This document shows positions 1-8,700 of a stretch of 64,000 bases of DNA, one piece after another. The position numbers were made by a program, and so were the translations under genes. The stretch is from G963704535 sp963704535 (GTDB lineage Bacteria; Chloroflexota; Chloroflexia; Chloroflexales; Roseiflexaceae): the NCBI GenBank assembly GCA_963704535.1, contig OY969916.1, forward strand, positions 1,922,001 through 1,986,000. The letters run 5' to 3'. Below the pieces are notes generated by a model, which was given only the letters and a program-made list of their open reading frames with translations, did not search any database and was not told the DNA's origin. Each line of letters starts with the position of its first letter. Position 1 is the stretch's first letter.

Positions 1-1
1 G

Positions 2-2371
2 CGCTTTGCGGCGGCTTTCGCCCCGTGCGGGTTCCGGCGCACGGCCTTCTACCCATGCTACGGGCTGGCCGAATCGACGCTGTTTGTGAGCGGCGTGGAG
101 CAAGCGGCCGAGCCAACCGTCAGGGTCGTCGACGAGGCGGCGCTTGAGCGGCACCGGGTGCAGCCACGCGCCGGCACACCGGGCCGCACGCTGGTCGGCT
201 CCGGGCGCACCTGGCAGGATCAAGCGGCCACGATCGTCGATCCGGTCGCCGGCACTCGCTGCCCGCCTGATCAGATCGGCGAGATCTGGGTCAGTGGGCC
301 GAGCGTGGCGCAGGGCTACTGGCAGCAGCCGGACGAGACCGCGCGCACCTTCGGCGCCAGGCTGGCCGACGGCGCCGGTGGGCCGTTCCTGCGCACCGGC
401 GACCTGGGCTTTATCCAGGACGGCGAGCTGTTCATCACCGGGCGGCTCAAGGATCTGATCATTATCCGCGGGCGCAACCACTACCCCCAGGATATCGAGC
501 TGACGGTCGAGCGCAGCCACCGGGCGCTGCGGCCCGGCGGCGGCGCGGCCTTCACCGTCGAGCGCGACGGCGAGGAGCGCCTGGTGATTGTGCAGGAGAT
601 CGAGCGCGAGCAGCGCAATGTCAATGTCGAGGCGGTCGCCGGGGCGATCCGCCAGGCAGTGGCGGAGCAGCACGAGCTGCACACCTACGCCGTCGTGCTG
701 ATCAAGCCCGGCAGCCTGCCCAAGACCTCCAGCGGCAAGATCCAGCGCCACGCCTGCCGGGCCGATTACCTGGCCGGGCGGCTGGCGCCCCTCGGCAGCA
801 GCGTGCTGGAGGAGGCCACGACCGAAGCGGATGCCGCCGAGCTGACCCGCGACACGCTGCTGGCGTACGCTGCGCCGGCGCGCCAGGAACTGCTGGAGAC
901 CTACCTGCGGGACCAGATCGCGCGGGTGCTGGGCGTCGCCCCAGCGCAGGTGGACGCGCGCCAATCGACCAGCAGCCTGGGCATCGACTCGTTGATGGCG
1001 ATCGAGCTACAGCACCGGGTCGAGACCAGCCTGGGGACCAGCCTGCCGCTGGCGAGCCTGCTCCAGGGCGCGACAATCACCGAGCTTGCCGCACAAGTCC
1101 AGGCCAACCTGGTTGTGCCCGCTGGGGCAGTTGCTCCAGCGCTTGTCGCGGCGCCCGCGACCGATTCTTACCCGCTCTCGCACGGCCAGCAGGCGCTGTG
1201 GTTCCTGCACCAACTGGCGCCCACCAGCCCGGCCTACAATATCGCCAGCGCCGTGCGGATCAGGTCGGCGCTGGACATCGCGGCGCTGCGGCGGGCGTTC
1301 CAGGCGTTGATCGACCGCCACCCGGCCCTGCGCACCACCTTCTCCGCCCTGCACGGCGCGCCGATCCAGCATGTCCACGCCCAGGCCGAGGTCGCGTTCC
1401 AGGCCGAGGATGCCGCGAGCTGGAGCGTGGAGGCGCTCGACGCCCGCCTAGTCGAAGCGGCCCAGCGTCCCTTTGACCTGGAGCGCGGCCCGCTGCTGCG
1501 CGTCCACCTGTTCAGCCGCGCGCCGGAGGAGCATGTGTTGCTGCTGGCGCTGCACCACCTGGTGACTGACTTCTGGTCGCTGGCCGTGCTGGTGGATGAG
1601 CTGGGAGCGCTGTATGCGGCTACGGAGACCGGCGCTCAGGCCGAGATCACGCCCCTACCAGCGTACGCCGACTACGTTCGCTGGCAGGCCGAGCTACTGG
1701 CCAGCCCAGCCGGTGAGCGGCTGTGGGCCTACTGGCGCGGGCGGCTGGCCGGGGAGCTACCAGCGCTGAATCTGCCGACCGACCGACCGCGACCGCCGGT
1801 GCAGACCTACAATGGCGACGCGCAGGCGTTGCGGTTGAGCGCCGACCTCACGCGGCGGCTGCGCGACCTCGGTCGCGCCCACGACGCCACGCTGTATATG
1901 ACGCTGCTGGCGGCCTTCCAGGCGCTGCTGTTCCGCTACACCGGGCAGGAGGATCTGCTGATCGGCTCGCTGACCGCCGGGCGCGGCCCGGCCGCACTGG
2001 CGCGGGTGGCCGGCTACTTTGTGAACCCGGTGGTCGTGCGGGCCGATCTGGCCGGCAACCCGCCCTTCACCGCCTTGCTGCGCCAAGCGCGCGCCACCGT
2101 GTTGGAGGCATTCGAGCACCAGGATTACCCCTTTGCTTTTTTGGTCGAAAGGCTGGATACAAAGAGGGATTCAAGCCGGTCTCCTATCTTCCAGGCCATG
2201 TTCGTCTGGCAGCAGACGCCGTCATTCAGCGGCGCAGACCTGGCGCCCTTGGCGCTGGGCGAGGCAGGAGTCGAGATCGGGCTGGCCAGGCTCAGGCTGG
2301 AGTTCGATTGCCCTGGCGCAGCGGGCCGCGCAATTCGACCTGACGCTGGCGATGGCGCCGGTCGGCGATGA
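2..2371 (+). CDS. Gene 1, segment a (5' partial): FAAL C-terminal part - ACP - start of condensation domain
   Basis: Loading part of the assembly line. The frame is open from base 2, so the N-terminus lies upstream. Residues 17-31 carry the fatty acyl-AMP ligase signature YPCYGLAESTLFVSG, followed by FLRTGDLGF and a LIIIRGRNHYPQDIE stretch, ending near residue 255. FAALs activate a free fatty acid as acyl-AMP and pass it to an ACP. The ACP (about residues 290-365) has LGIDSLMAIEL with the phosphopantetheine Ser near residue 330. A condensation domain starts near residue 390 (YPLSHGQQALWFLHQL); its active-site motif is HHLVTDF rather than HHxxxDG, a variant I associate with C domains accepting acyl groups from FAAL-ACP. 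From about nt 2304 the reading leaves the C-domain frame, so the last ~20 residues are probably not native. The C domain continues in the next segment. Confidence 0.9.
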   Translation, partial: RFAAAFAPCGFRRTAFYPCYGLAESTLFVSGVEQAAEPTVRVVDEAALERHRVQPRAGTPGRTLVGSGRTWQDQAATIVDPVAGTRCPPDQIGEIWVSGPSVAQGYWQQPDETARTFGARLADGAGGPFLRTGDLGFIQDGELFITGRLKDLIIIRGRNHYPQDIELTVERSHRALRPGGGAAFTVERDGEERLVIVQEIEREQRNVNVEAVAGAIRQAVAEQHELHTYAVVLIKPGSLPKTSSGKIQRHACRADYLAGRLAPLGSSVLEEATTEADAAELTRDTLLAYAAPARQELLETYLRDQIARVLGVAPAQVDARQSTSSLGIDSLMAIELQHRVETSLGTSLPLASLLQGATITELAAQVQANLVVPAGAVAPALVAAPATDSYPLSHGQQALWFLHQLAPTSPAYNIASAVRIRSALDIAALRRAFQALIDRHPALRTTFSALHGAPIQHVHAQAEVAFQAEDAASWSVEALDARLVEAAQRPFDLERGPLLRVHLFSRAPEEHVLLLALHHLVTDFWSLAVLVDELGALYAATETGAQAEITPLPAYADYVRWQAELLASPAGERLWAYWRGRLAGELPALNLPTDRPRPPVQTYNGDAQALRLSADLTRRLRDLGRAHDATLYMTLLAAFQALLFRYTGQEDLLIGSLTAGRGPAALARVAGYFVNPVVVRADLAGNPPFTALLRQARATVLEAFEHQDYPFAFLVERLDTKRDSSRSPIFQAMFVWQQTPSFSGADLAPLALGEAGVEIGLARLRLEFDCPGAAGRAIRPDAGDGAGRR

Positions 2372-5231
2372 GCTGCGCGCGTCGCTCCAGTACAACACCG
2401 ACCTGTTCGACCACGTCACGATCGCCAGGATGCTGGAGCATTTCCAGGTCTTGCTGGAGGGCATCACCACAAACCCCGATGGTCGAGTATCCGCTCTGCC
2501 GCTGCTGACGGCGGCCGAGCGCGGTCGGCTGCTGGGCGAATGGAATGCGACCGAGGCCGCGTACGCCAGGGACCTGTGCATCCACGAGCTGTTCGAGGCC
2601 CAGGTGGAGCGCACATCCGACGCGACGGCGCTGGTGTTCAACGATGTGGAGGTCAGCTACCGCGAGCTGAACCGGCGCGCCAATCAACTAGCGCATCACC
2701 TGCGCCAGCTCGGGGTCGGGCGCGAGGCGCTGGTGGGCATCTGCGTCGAGCGCTCGGTCGAGATGCTGGTGGGGCTGCTGGGCATCCTGAAGGCCGGCGG
2801 CGCCTACCTCCCGCTCGACCCGTCCTACCCGGCCGAACGCCTGCGACTGATGCTGGAGGACGCCCAGGTCGCCGTGCTGCTCACCACCGAAGAACAAAGA
2901 ACAAAGAACCAAGAACTAAGAACCACTGATCGTAAGGGCGTATTGCATACGCCCCCAGCGGACCACGAAGGAGCGTATCGCACCACGCCCCAACCGACCG
3001 TGATCGACCTCATCGCCGATAAGGAGCAGATCGCCCAGCAGCCGGCGACCAACCCGGACAGCGGGGCGACGGCGGATAACCTGGCGTATGTGATCTATAC
3101 GTCGGGCTCGACCGGCAAGCCCAAGGGCGTGATGGTCCGTCACGGCAGCGTGGTGAACTTCTTCAGCGGCATGGACCAGCGGGTCGGCTGCGACGGCGCC
3201 GATACCCTGCTGGCCGTGACCAGCATCTCATTCGACATCTCGGTCCTGGAGCTGTTCTGGACCCTGGCGCGCGGGGCGCGGGTGGTGCTGCTGCCGGAGT
3301 CGGCGCTGGTGGGCGGCGCGGCCGAGGCCCAGCGGGCGGCCGACCGGCAGATCGAGTTCAGCCTGTTCTACTTCGCCAGCGACGACTCGGCTACGACGGG
3401 CGACAAGTACCGGCTGCTGCTCGAAGGGGCCAAGTTCGCCGACACGCACGGCTTCGCGGCGGTGTGGACGCCGGAGCGCCACTTCCACGCCTTCGGTGGG
3501 CTGTACCCCAACCCGGCGGTGATGAGTGCGGCGCTGGCTGTGGCGACCGAGCGGGTGCAGATTCGCGCCGGGAGCGTGGTCCTGCCGCTGCACAACCCGA
3601 TTCGGGTGGCCGAGGAGTGGGCGCTGGTGGACAATCTGTCGCGCGGCCGCACCGGGATCGCGTTCGCTTCCGGCTGGCATTCCGACGACTTTGTATTCTT
3701 CCCCGATCACTACGCCGACCGCAAAGAGGTCATGGCGCAGGGGATCGAGACGGTGCGACGGCTGTGGCGCGGCGAGCCGGTGGCGGCGCGCGGCGGCGCC
3801 GGGAACGAGGTCGCAGTCACGATCTTCCCCAGGCCGATCCAGCCGGAACTGCCGATCTGGCTGACGGCGGCTGGGAGCGCGGACACGTTTGTGAAGGCCG
3901 GCGAGATCGGCGCGAACGTGCTGACCCACTTGCTAGGCCAGACGCTGGACGAGGTGGCGCAGAAGATCGGCCTGTACCGGGCGGCGCTGGCCGCGCATGG
4001 CCACGACCCGCGGGCCGGCCGGGTGACGCTGATGCTGCACACGCTGCTCGGCGCCGACCGCGACGCCGTGCGCGAGTTGGTGCGGGCGCCGTTCACCGCC
4101 TACCTACGCACGTCGATCGGGCTGATCGGCAACCTGATCAAGAGCCTCGACCTGCCGCTCGACCTGGCCAGCATGAACGAGCAGGACATGGACGCGCTGC
4201 TGGCCTTCGCGTTCGACCGTTATTTCGAGACTAGCGCGCTGTTCGGCACCCCCGCCACCTGCGCCGCCCAGATCGAACGCCTGAAGGCGCTCGGGGTCGA
4301 TGAGGTCGCCTGCCTGATCGACTTCGGCGTCGATGTGGACACGGTGCTGGCCAGCCTCCAGCAACTGAATGTGCTGCGCGAGCAGTCCAGCCCGCCCAAG
4401 GCGAGCGGCGACTACTCCCTGGCGGCCCAGGCACGCCGCTACCAGGCCACGCTGATGCAGTGTACGCCATCAACGATGCGGATGCTGGCACTGAACCAGC
4501 AGACCCTGGAGGCGCTCACATCGTTGCGGGCGCTGCTGCTGGGCGGCGAGGCGCTGCCGCCGGCCCTGGCGCGCGAGGTCGGGGACGCGCTGGCGTGCCG
4601 GCTCGTCAATATGTACGGGCCGACCGAGACGACGATCTGGTCGGCGACCCACGAGATCCACGCGGTCGGAAGCACGGTCGCGATTGGGCGGCCGATCGCC
4701 AATACGCAGCTCTATATCCTCGACCGGCACATGCAGCCCGCGCCGATCGGCATCGCCGGCGAGCTGTACATCGGCGGCGACGGCCTGGCGCGCGGGTACC
4801 TTAATCGCCCTGATTTGACTGCCGAACGCTTTGTCCCTTGTCCGTGGTCAGTAGTCAGTAGTCAGTTGCAACCGGCCGAGAACAAAGAACAAAGAACAAA
4901 GAACAAAGCACACGGAACGATCGATCAGGGACAACGGACAACGGACAACGGACAACGGACAACGGACAACCGGCTGTACCGCACCGGCGACCTAGCCCGC
5001 TACCGGCCCGACGGCACGATCGAGTTCCTGGGGCGCACCGATCAGCAGATCAAGCTGCGCGGCTACCGAATCGAGCTGGGCGAGATCGAGGCGGCGCTGG
5101 GCCAGCACCCCGACGTACACCAGAGCGCGGTGATGGTGCGCGAAGATATGCCGGGCGACAAGCGGCTGGTGGCCTACATCGTCACAGAGTCAGTTGTCAG
5201 TGGTCAGTGGTCAGTTGCAGCAGATGACTGA
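2307..5231 (+). CDS. Gene 1, segment b: end of C domain - adenylation domain interrupted by luciferase-like monooxygenase
   Basis: Continuation of gene 1 in another frame (open from 2133, but homology begins at ALAQRAAQFDLTLAMAP near 2310). The adenylation domain runs from about 2590: VIYTSGSTGKPKG, then the A4 motif SISFDISVLELFW. Between A4 and A5 a monooxygenase of about 340 residues is inserted (nt 3345-4375); NMYGPTETTIW, GELYIGGDGLARGY, LYRTGDLARY and IKLRGYRIELGEIEA follow. Pocket residues read D-I-L-Q-L-G-M-I-W, a glycine-type code. The placement matches interrupted A domains such as MtaG of myxothiazol synthesis. Repeat tracts lie in the A2-A3, A6-A7 and A9-A10 loops. The frame ends at a TGA inside the third tract; the rest of the A domain and the PCP are in segment c. 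Confidence 0.88.
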   Translation: MALAQRAAQFDLTLAMAPVGDELRASLQYNTDLFDHVTIARMLEHFQVLLEGITTNPDGRVSALPLLTAAERGRLLGEWNATEAAYARDLCIHELFEAQVERTSDATALVFNDVEVSYRELNRRANQLAHHLRQLGVGREALVGICVERSVEMLVGLLGILKAGGAYLPLDPSYPAERLRLMLEDAQVAVLLTTEEQRTKNQELRTTDRKGVLHTPPADHEGAYRTTPQPTVIDLIADKEQIAQQPATNPDSGATADNLAYVIYTSGSTGKPKGVMVRHGSVVNFFSGMDQRVGCDGADTLLAVTSISFDISVLELFWTLARGARVVLLPESALVGGAAEAQRAADRQIEFSLFYFASDDSATTGDKYRLLLEGAKFADTHGFAAVWTPERHFHAFGGLYPNPAVMSAALAVATERVQIRAGSVVLPLHNPIRVAEEWALVDNLSRGRTGIAFASGWHSDDFVFFPDHYADRKEVMAQGIETVRRLWRGEPVAARGGAGNEVAVTIFPRPIQPELPIWLTAAGSADTFVKAGEIGANVLTHLLGQTLDEVAQKIGLYRAALAAHGHDPRAGRVTLMLHTLLGADRDAVRELVRAPFTAYLRTSIGLIGNLIKSLDLPLDLASMNEQDMDALLAFAFDRYFETSALFGTPATCAAQIERLKALGVDEVACLIDFGVDVDTVLASLQQLNVLREQSSPPKASGDYSLAAQARRYQATLMQCTPSTMRMLALNQQTLEALTSLRALLLGGEALPPALAREVGDALACRLVNMYGPTETTIWSATHEIHAVGSTVAIGRPIANTQLYILDRHMQPAPIGIAGELYIGGDGLARGYLNRPDLTAERFVPCPWSVVSSQLQPAENKEQRTKNKAHGTIDQGQRTTDNGQRTTDNRLYRTGDLARYRPDGTIEFLGRTDQQIKLRGYRIELGEIEAALGQHPDVHQSAVMVREDMPGDKRLVAYIVTESVVSGQWSVAADD
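2888..2963 (+). repeat. A2-A3 loop tract with palindrome, gene 1
   Basis: AACAAAG-type heptamers followed by the palindrome GGGCGTATTGCATACGCCC (2936-2954). Translated between VAVLLTT and VIDLIAD. Confidence 0.85.
3345..4375 (+). other. Luciferase-like (MupA/Atu3671-type) monooxygenase domain inserted in the gene 1 A domain
   Basis: Encodes about 340 residues from IEFSLFYFASDDSATTGDKY to DFGVDVDTVLASLQQL. Visible family features are WTPERHFHAFGGLYPNP, VQIRAGSVVLPLHNPIRVAEEW, the SRGRTGIAFASGWH stretch, and WLTAAGSADTFVKAGEIGANVLTH, typical of FMN-dependent luciferase-like monooxygenases found within NRPS and PKS proteins. The adenylation fold is intact on both sides. Known relatives oxidise the tethered aminoacyl unit, for example at the glycine alpha carbon in the MtaG type, so hydroxylation or oxidation of the Gly unit is the likely role here (inference). 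Confidence 0.88.
4842..4970 (+). repeat. A6-A7 loop heptamer tract, gene 1
   Basis: GTCAGTA units, then AACAAAG units, then five ACAACGG units; translated between AERFVPCPW and RLYRTGD. Confidence 0.88.
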
Positions 5232-5269
5232 CAACGGACAATGGACAACGGACAACGGACAACGGACAA
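5187..5269 (+). repeat. A9-A10 loop heptamer tract carrying a frame break, gene 1
   Basis: GTCAGTG-type units followed by ACAACGG units. The frame before it (3) and after it (1) differ; the upstream frame stops at 5229-5231. Confidence 0.85.
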
Positions 5270-5763
5270 ATGACCTGCGCCGCTTCCTCCGTGATCGCCT
5301 GCCAGACTATATGCTACCCGCAGCCTTCGTGCTGCTCGACGCGCTGCCGCTGACCTCGAACGGCAAGCTCGACCGCAAGGCGCTGCCGGTGCCGGAGGGG
5401 CTGCGGCCGGGCGGGGGCACCGAGTTCGAGGCGCCGGACAGCGCGCTGGAGCGAACGATCGCGGCGGTCTGGCAGCAGGCGTTGCAGGTCGCGAACGTGG
5501 GAGTCCACGACAACTTCTTCGACCTGGGCGGCCACTCGCTGCTGATGGCCCAAGTCCACAGCCAGCTCCAGGCAGCGTTGGAGCGCGAGTTGCCACTGGT
5601 CAAGCTGCTTGAGCACCCGACGATCAGCGCTCTGGTGGCCTACCTCAGTGCCGGCCAGGCCGAGACCGCCTCGTTCCACAAGAGCCAGGAGCGCGCCAGG
5701 AAGCAGCGGGCCAGCGCGCTGCGCCAGCGCCAGCGGGCCAAAATGGAGTACGATCTACCATGA
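5194..5763 (+). CDS. Gene 1, segment c: A-domain C-terminal tail - PCP
   Basis: Completes gene 1 after a frame change inside a heptamer tract. It encodes the A10 region (RLPDYMLPAAFVLLDALPL, SNGKLDRKALP) and one peptidyl carrier domain (VGVHDNFFDLGGHSLLMAQV, Ser-attached arm). The C-terminus is a basic, charged helix (KSQERARKQRASALRQRQRAK), a likely docking tail for the KS at the start of gene 2; the end of gene 2 has a similar tail. No independent gene is expected here. A start could be TTG 5194 or ATG 5224, but neither has a convincing ribosome-binding site, so I read this as the 3' end of gene 1. Its stop overlaps the next ATG by four bases (ATGA). Confidence 0.85.
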   Translation: MSVVSGQLQQMTDNGQWTTDNGQRTNDLRRFLRDRLPDYMLPAAFVLLDALPLTSNGKLDRKALPVPEGLRPGGGTEFEAPDSALERTIAAVWQQALQVANVGVHDNFFDLGGHSLLMAQVHSQLQAALERELPLVKLLEHPTISALVAYLSAGQAETASFHKSQERARKQRASALRQRQRAKMEYDLP

Positions 5764-8700
5764 GCGACTGGCACCCAGGCGACGCGCCGGAGAACCTCGA
5801 TATCGCGATCGTCGGCATGGCCGGCCGGTTCCCACAGGCCGCCGACCTGGCCCAATTCTGGCGCAACCTGCGCGACGGGGTCGAGGGCATCACGTTTTTC
5901 AGCGACCAGGAACTGCTGGCGCTGGGCGTCAACCAGGCCGCGCTGCTCAACCCGAACTTCGTCCGCGCCGCCCCGGTCCTCGACCAGATCGATCGCTTCG
6001 ACGCGGCCTTCTTCGGCTACAGCCCCAGGGAGGCCGAGCTGCTCGACCCGCAGCACCGCATCTTCCTGGAGTGCGCCTGGGAGCTGGTCGAGCGCACCGG
6101 CTATGACCCGGAGACCTACGACGGCCTGATCGGAGTCTACGCCGGCACTAGCCTCAGTACCTACCTACTGTTCAACCTGCTCGGCCACCCAGAGTTCGAC
6201 TCCGAGGACACCTTCCCGGCCATGATCAGCAACGACAAAGACTTCCTGGCCACGCGGGTCTCGTACGAGCTGAACCTGCGCGGGCCGAGCATCGACGTGC
6301 AGACCGGCTGCTCGACCTCGCTAGTCGCCGTCCACCTGGCCTGCCAGGGCTTGCTGAACTACCAGTGCGACCTGGCGCTGGCCGGCGGCGTGTCGGTCAA
6401 CGTCCCACAGCGAACCGGGTACTACGCCCAAGCGGGCGGCATCACCTCGCCCGACGGCCACTGCCGCGCGTTCGACGCCGGGGCGCAAGGGACGCTGTTC
6501 GGCAGCGGGGTGGGCATGGTGGCGCTGAAGCGGCTGGAGGACGCGCTCAACGACGGCGACACGATTCACGCGCTGATCAAGGGCTCAGCGGTCAACAACG
6601 ACGGCTCGGCCAAGGTCGGCTTCACGGCGCCCAGCGCCGACGGCCAGGCCGAGGTGATCGCGCGCGCACAGGCAGTGGCGGGGATCGAGCCGGAGAGCAT
6701 CAGTTATGTCGAGGCGCACGGCACCGGCACCGCGCTGGGCGACCCGGTCGAGGTCGCCGCGCTGACCAGGGTGTTTCGCGCCGACACCAGCCGGACCGGC
6801 TTCTGTGGCCTGGGCTCAGTCAAATCCAACATCGGCCACCTGGATGCCGCCGCCGGGATCGCCGGGCTGCTCAAGACCGTCCTGGCGCTCCAGCACCGGC
6901 AGATCCCGCCCAGCCTGCACTACGAGACACCCAACCCCAAGATCGACTTCGCCGCCAGCCCGTTCTACGTCACCGCACATCTGGCCGACTGGCCGGCGGG
7001 ACCCACGCCGCGCCGTGCCGGGGTCAGCTCGTTCGGCATCGGCGGGACAAATGCACACCTGGTGCTGGAAGAAGCGCCGGTGTCCATGCCCACGCCGGCT
7101 ACGCGGCCCTGGCACCTGCTGCTTCTCTCGGCCAAAACCGAGTTCGCGTTGGAGGCTGCCACGGCGAATCTGGCCGCATATCTGGGGGTCCCCTCACCCC
7201 CCAACCTGGCCGACATCGCCTACACGCTCCAGGCCGGCCGCAAAGCATTCAGGCACCGCCGGGTGCTGGTGTGCCGCGACCACGCCGACGCCGCGCAGGC
7301 GCTGGAGCGGCGCGACCCGCAACGGCTCGTCACGGCCGTCCAGGAGCCGGGGCAACGCTCAGTCGTGTTTCTGTTCCCCGGCGGCGGCGCGCAGTATACC
7401 AACATGGGCCGCGAGCTGTACCAAACCGAGCCGCTGTTCCGCGAGCACGTGGACCGCTGCGCCGAACTGCTCCGGCCCCATCTGGGGCTTGATCTGCGCG
7501 ATGTGCTCTACCCCACAGAACACAGAACAAAGAACAAAGAACAAAGAATCGACCAATCAGACCCTGTACGGCGGCCCCTCCGTGGGCGCCCCACCGACGA
7601 TCCGGGAGAGGGGCAGAGGGGCAGAGGGGCAGAGGGGCAGACTGACCAATCTCCAATCTCCAATCCACTAACCCAAACATCACTCGCTCTCCCGGCGCTG
7701 TTCGTGGTCGAGTACGCACTGGCGCAGGTGTGGATGGCCTGGGGCGTGCGACCGGCCGCGCTGATCGGCCACAGCCTGGGCGAGTATGTAGCCGCCTGTC
7801 TGGCGGGAGTCGTCTCGCTGGAGGATGCGCTGGCACTGGTGGTGCTGCGCGGGCGGCTGTTCGAGCAACTGCCGCGCGGCGCCATGCTCAGCGTCGCGCT
7901 GGCCGAGGGCGAGGCGCGCGCCCTGGCCGACGGCACCCTGTCGCTGGCGGCGATCAACGCGCCGGCCCAATGTGTGCTGTCGGGGCCGACGCGGGCGATC
8001 GAGGCCACGGCGGCGGCGCTGGCCGAGCGGGAGGTCGAGGCGCGCCGGATTCAGATCGACGTCGCGGCCCACTCAACCCTGGTCGAGTTGATCCTGCCGG
8101 CGTTCCGGGCGTTCGTCGAGACCATCCGGCTGCGCCCCCCGGCCATCCCCTACCTCTCCAACGTCACCGGGGCCTGGATGACGGCGGCCGACGCGACCGA
8201 CCCCAGCTACTGGGTGCGGCACCTGCGCCAAACGGTGCGCTTCTCGGATGGGCTGAGCGAGCTGCTCAAGGACCCGCAGCGGGTGCTGCTCGAAGTCGGC
8301 CCTGGGCGAACGCTGAGTACGCTGGCGAAGCTCCACCCCGGCGCGCGCTCGCGACCAATGCTGTCGTCGATCCGCCACCCATACGACCGTGATTCCGACG
8401 CGGCGTTCCTGCTGAACACCGTCGGCAAACTGTGGCTGGCCGGGGTGCCGACCGACTGGGCCGCACTTTATGGTGGCAAGCGGCGGCGGGTGCCGCTGCC
8501 GACCTACCCGTTCGAGCGCCAACGCTTCTGGATCGACCCACCCATGCCGGCCGAACGGGCGGCGCGGGCCGGCAAGCAGGCCGACATCGCAGATTGGTGC
8601 TACATCCCGTCGTGGAAGCGCTCCATGCCGCCGAAGACCGACACAGCGACCGAACCGGGGCGGCGCTGGCTGGTCTTCGGCGATGAGCGCGGTGTCGGGG

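Noticed and set aside
2133..2306. N-terminal residues of the open frame from 2133
   Set aside because: They are out-of-frame C-domain sequence; homology only starts near 2310.
5187..5269. Programmed ribosomal frameshifting as explanation of the frame change
   Set aside because: No classic slippery heptamer with downstream pseudoknot is evident; tract length change or sequencing error is simpler.
5194..5763. Segment 1c as an independent carrier-protein gene
   Set aside because: It starts inside a repeat tract, lacks a ribosome-binding site and begins with the C-terminal tail of an A domain.
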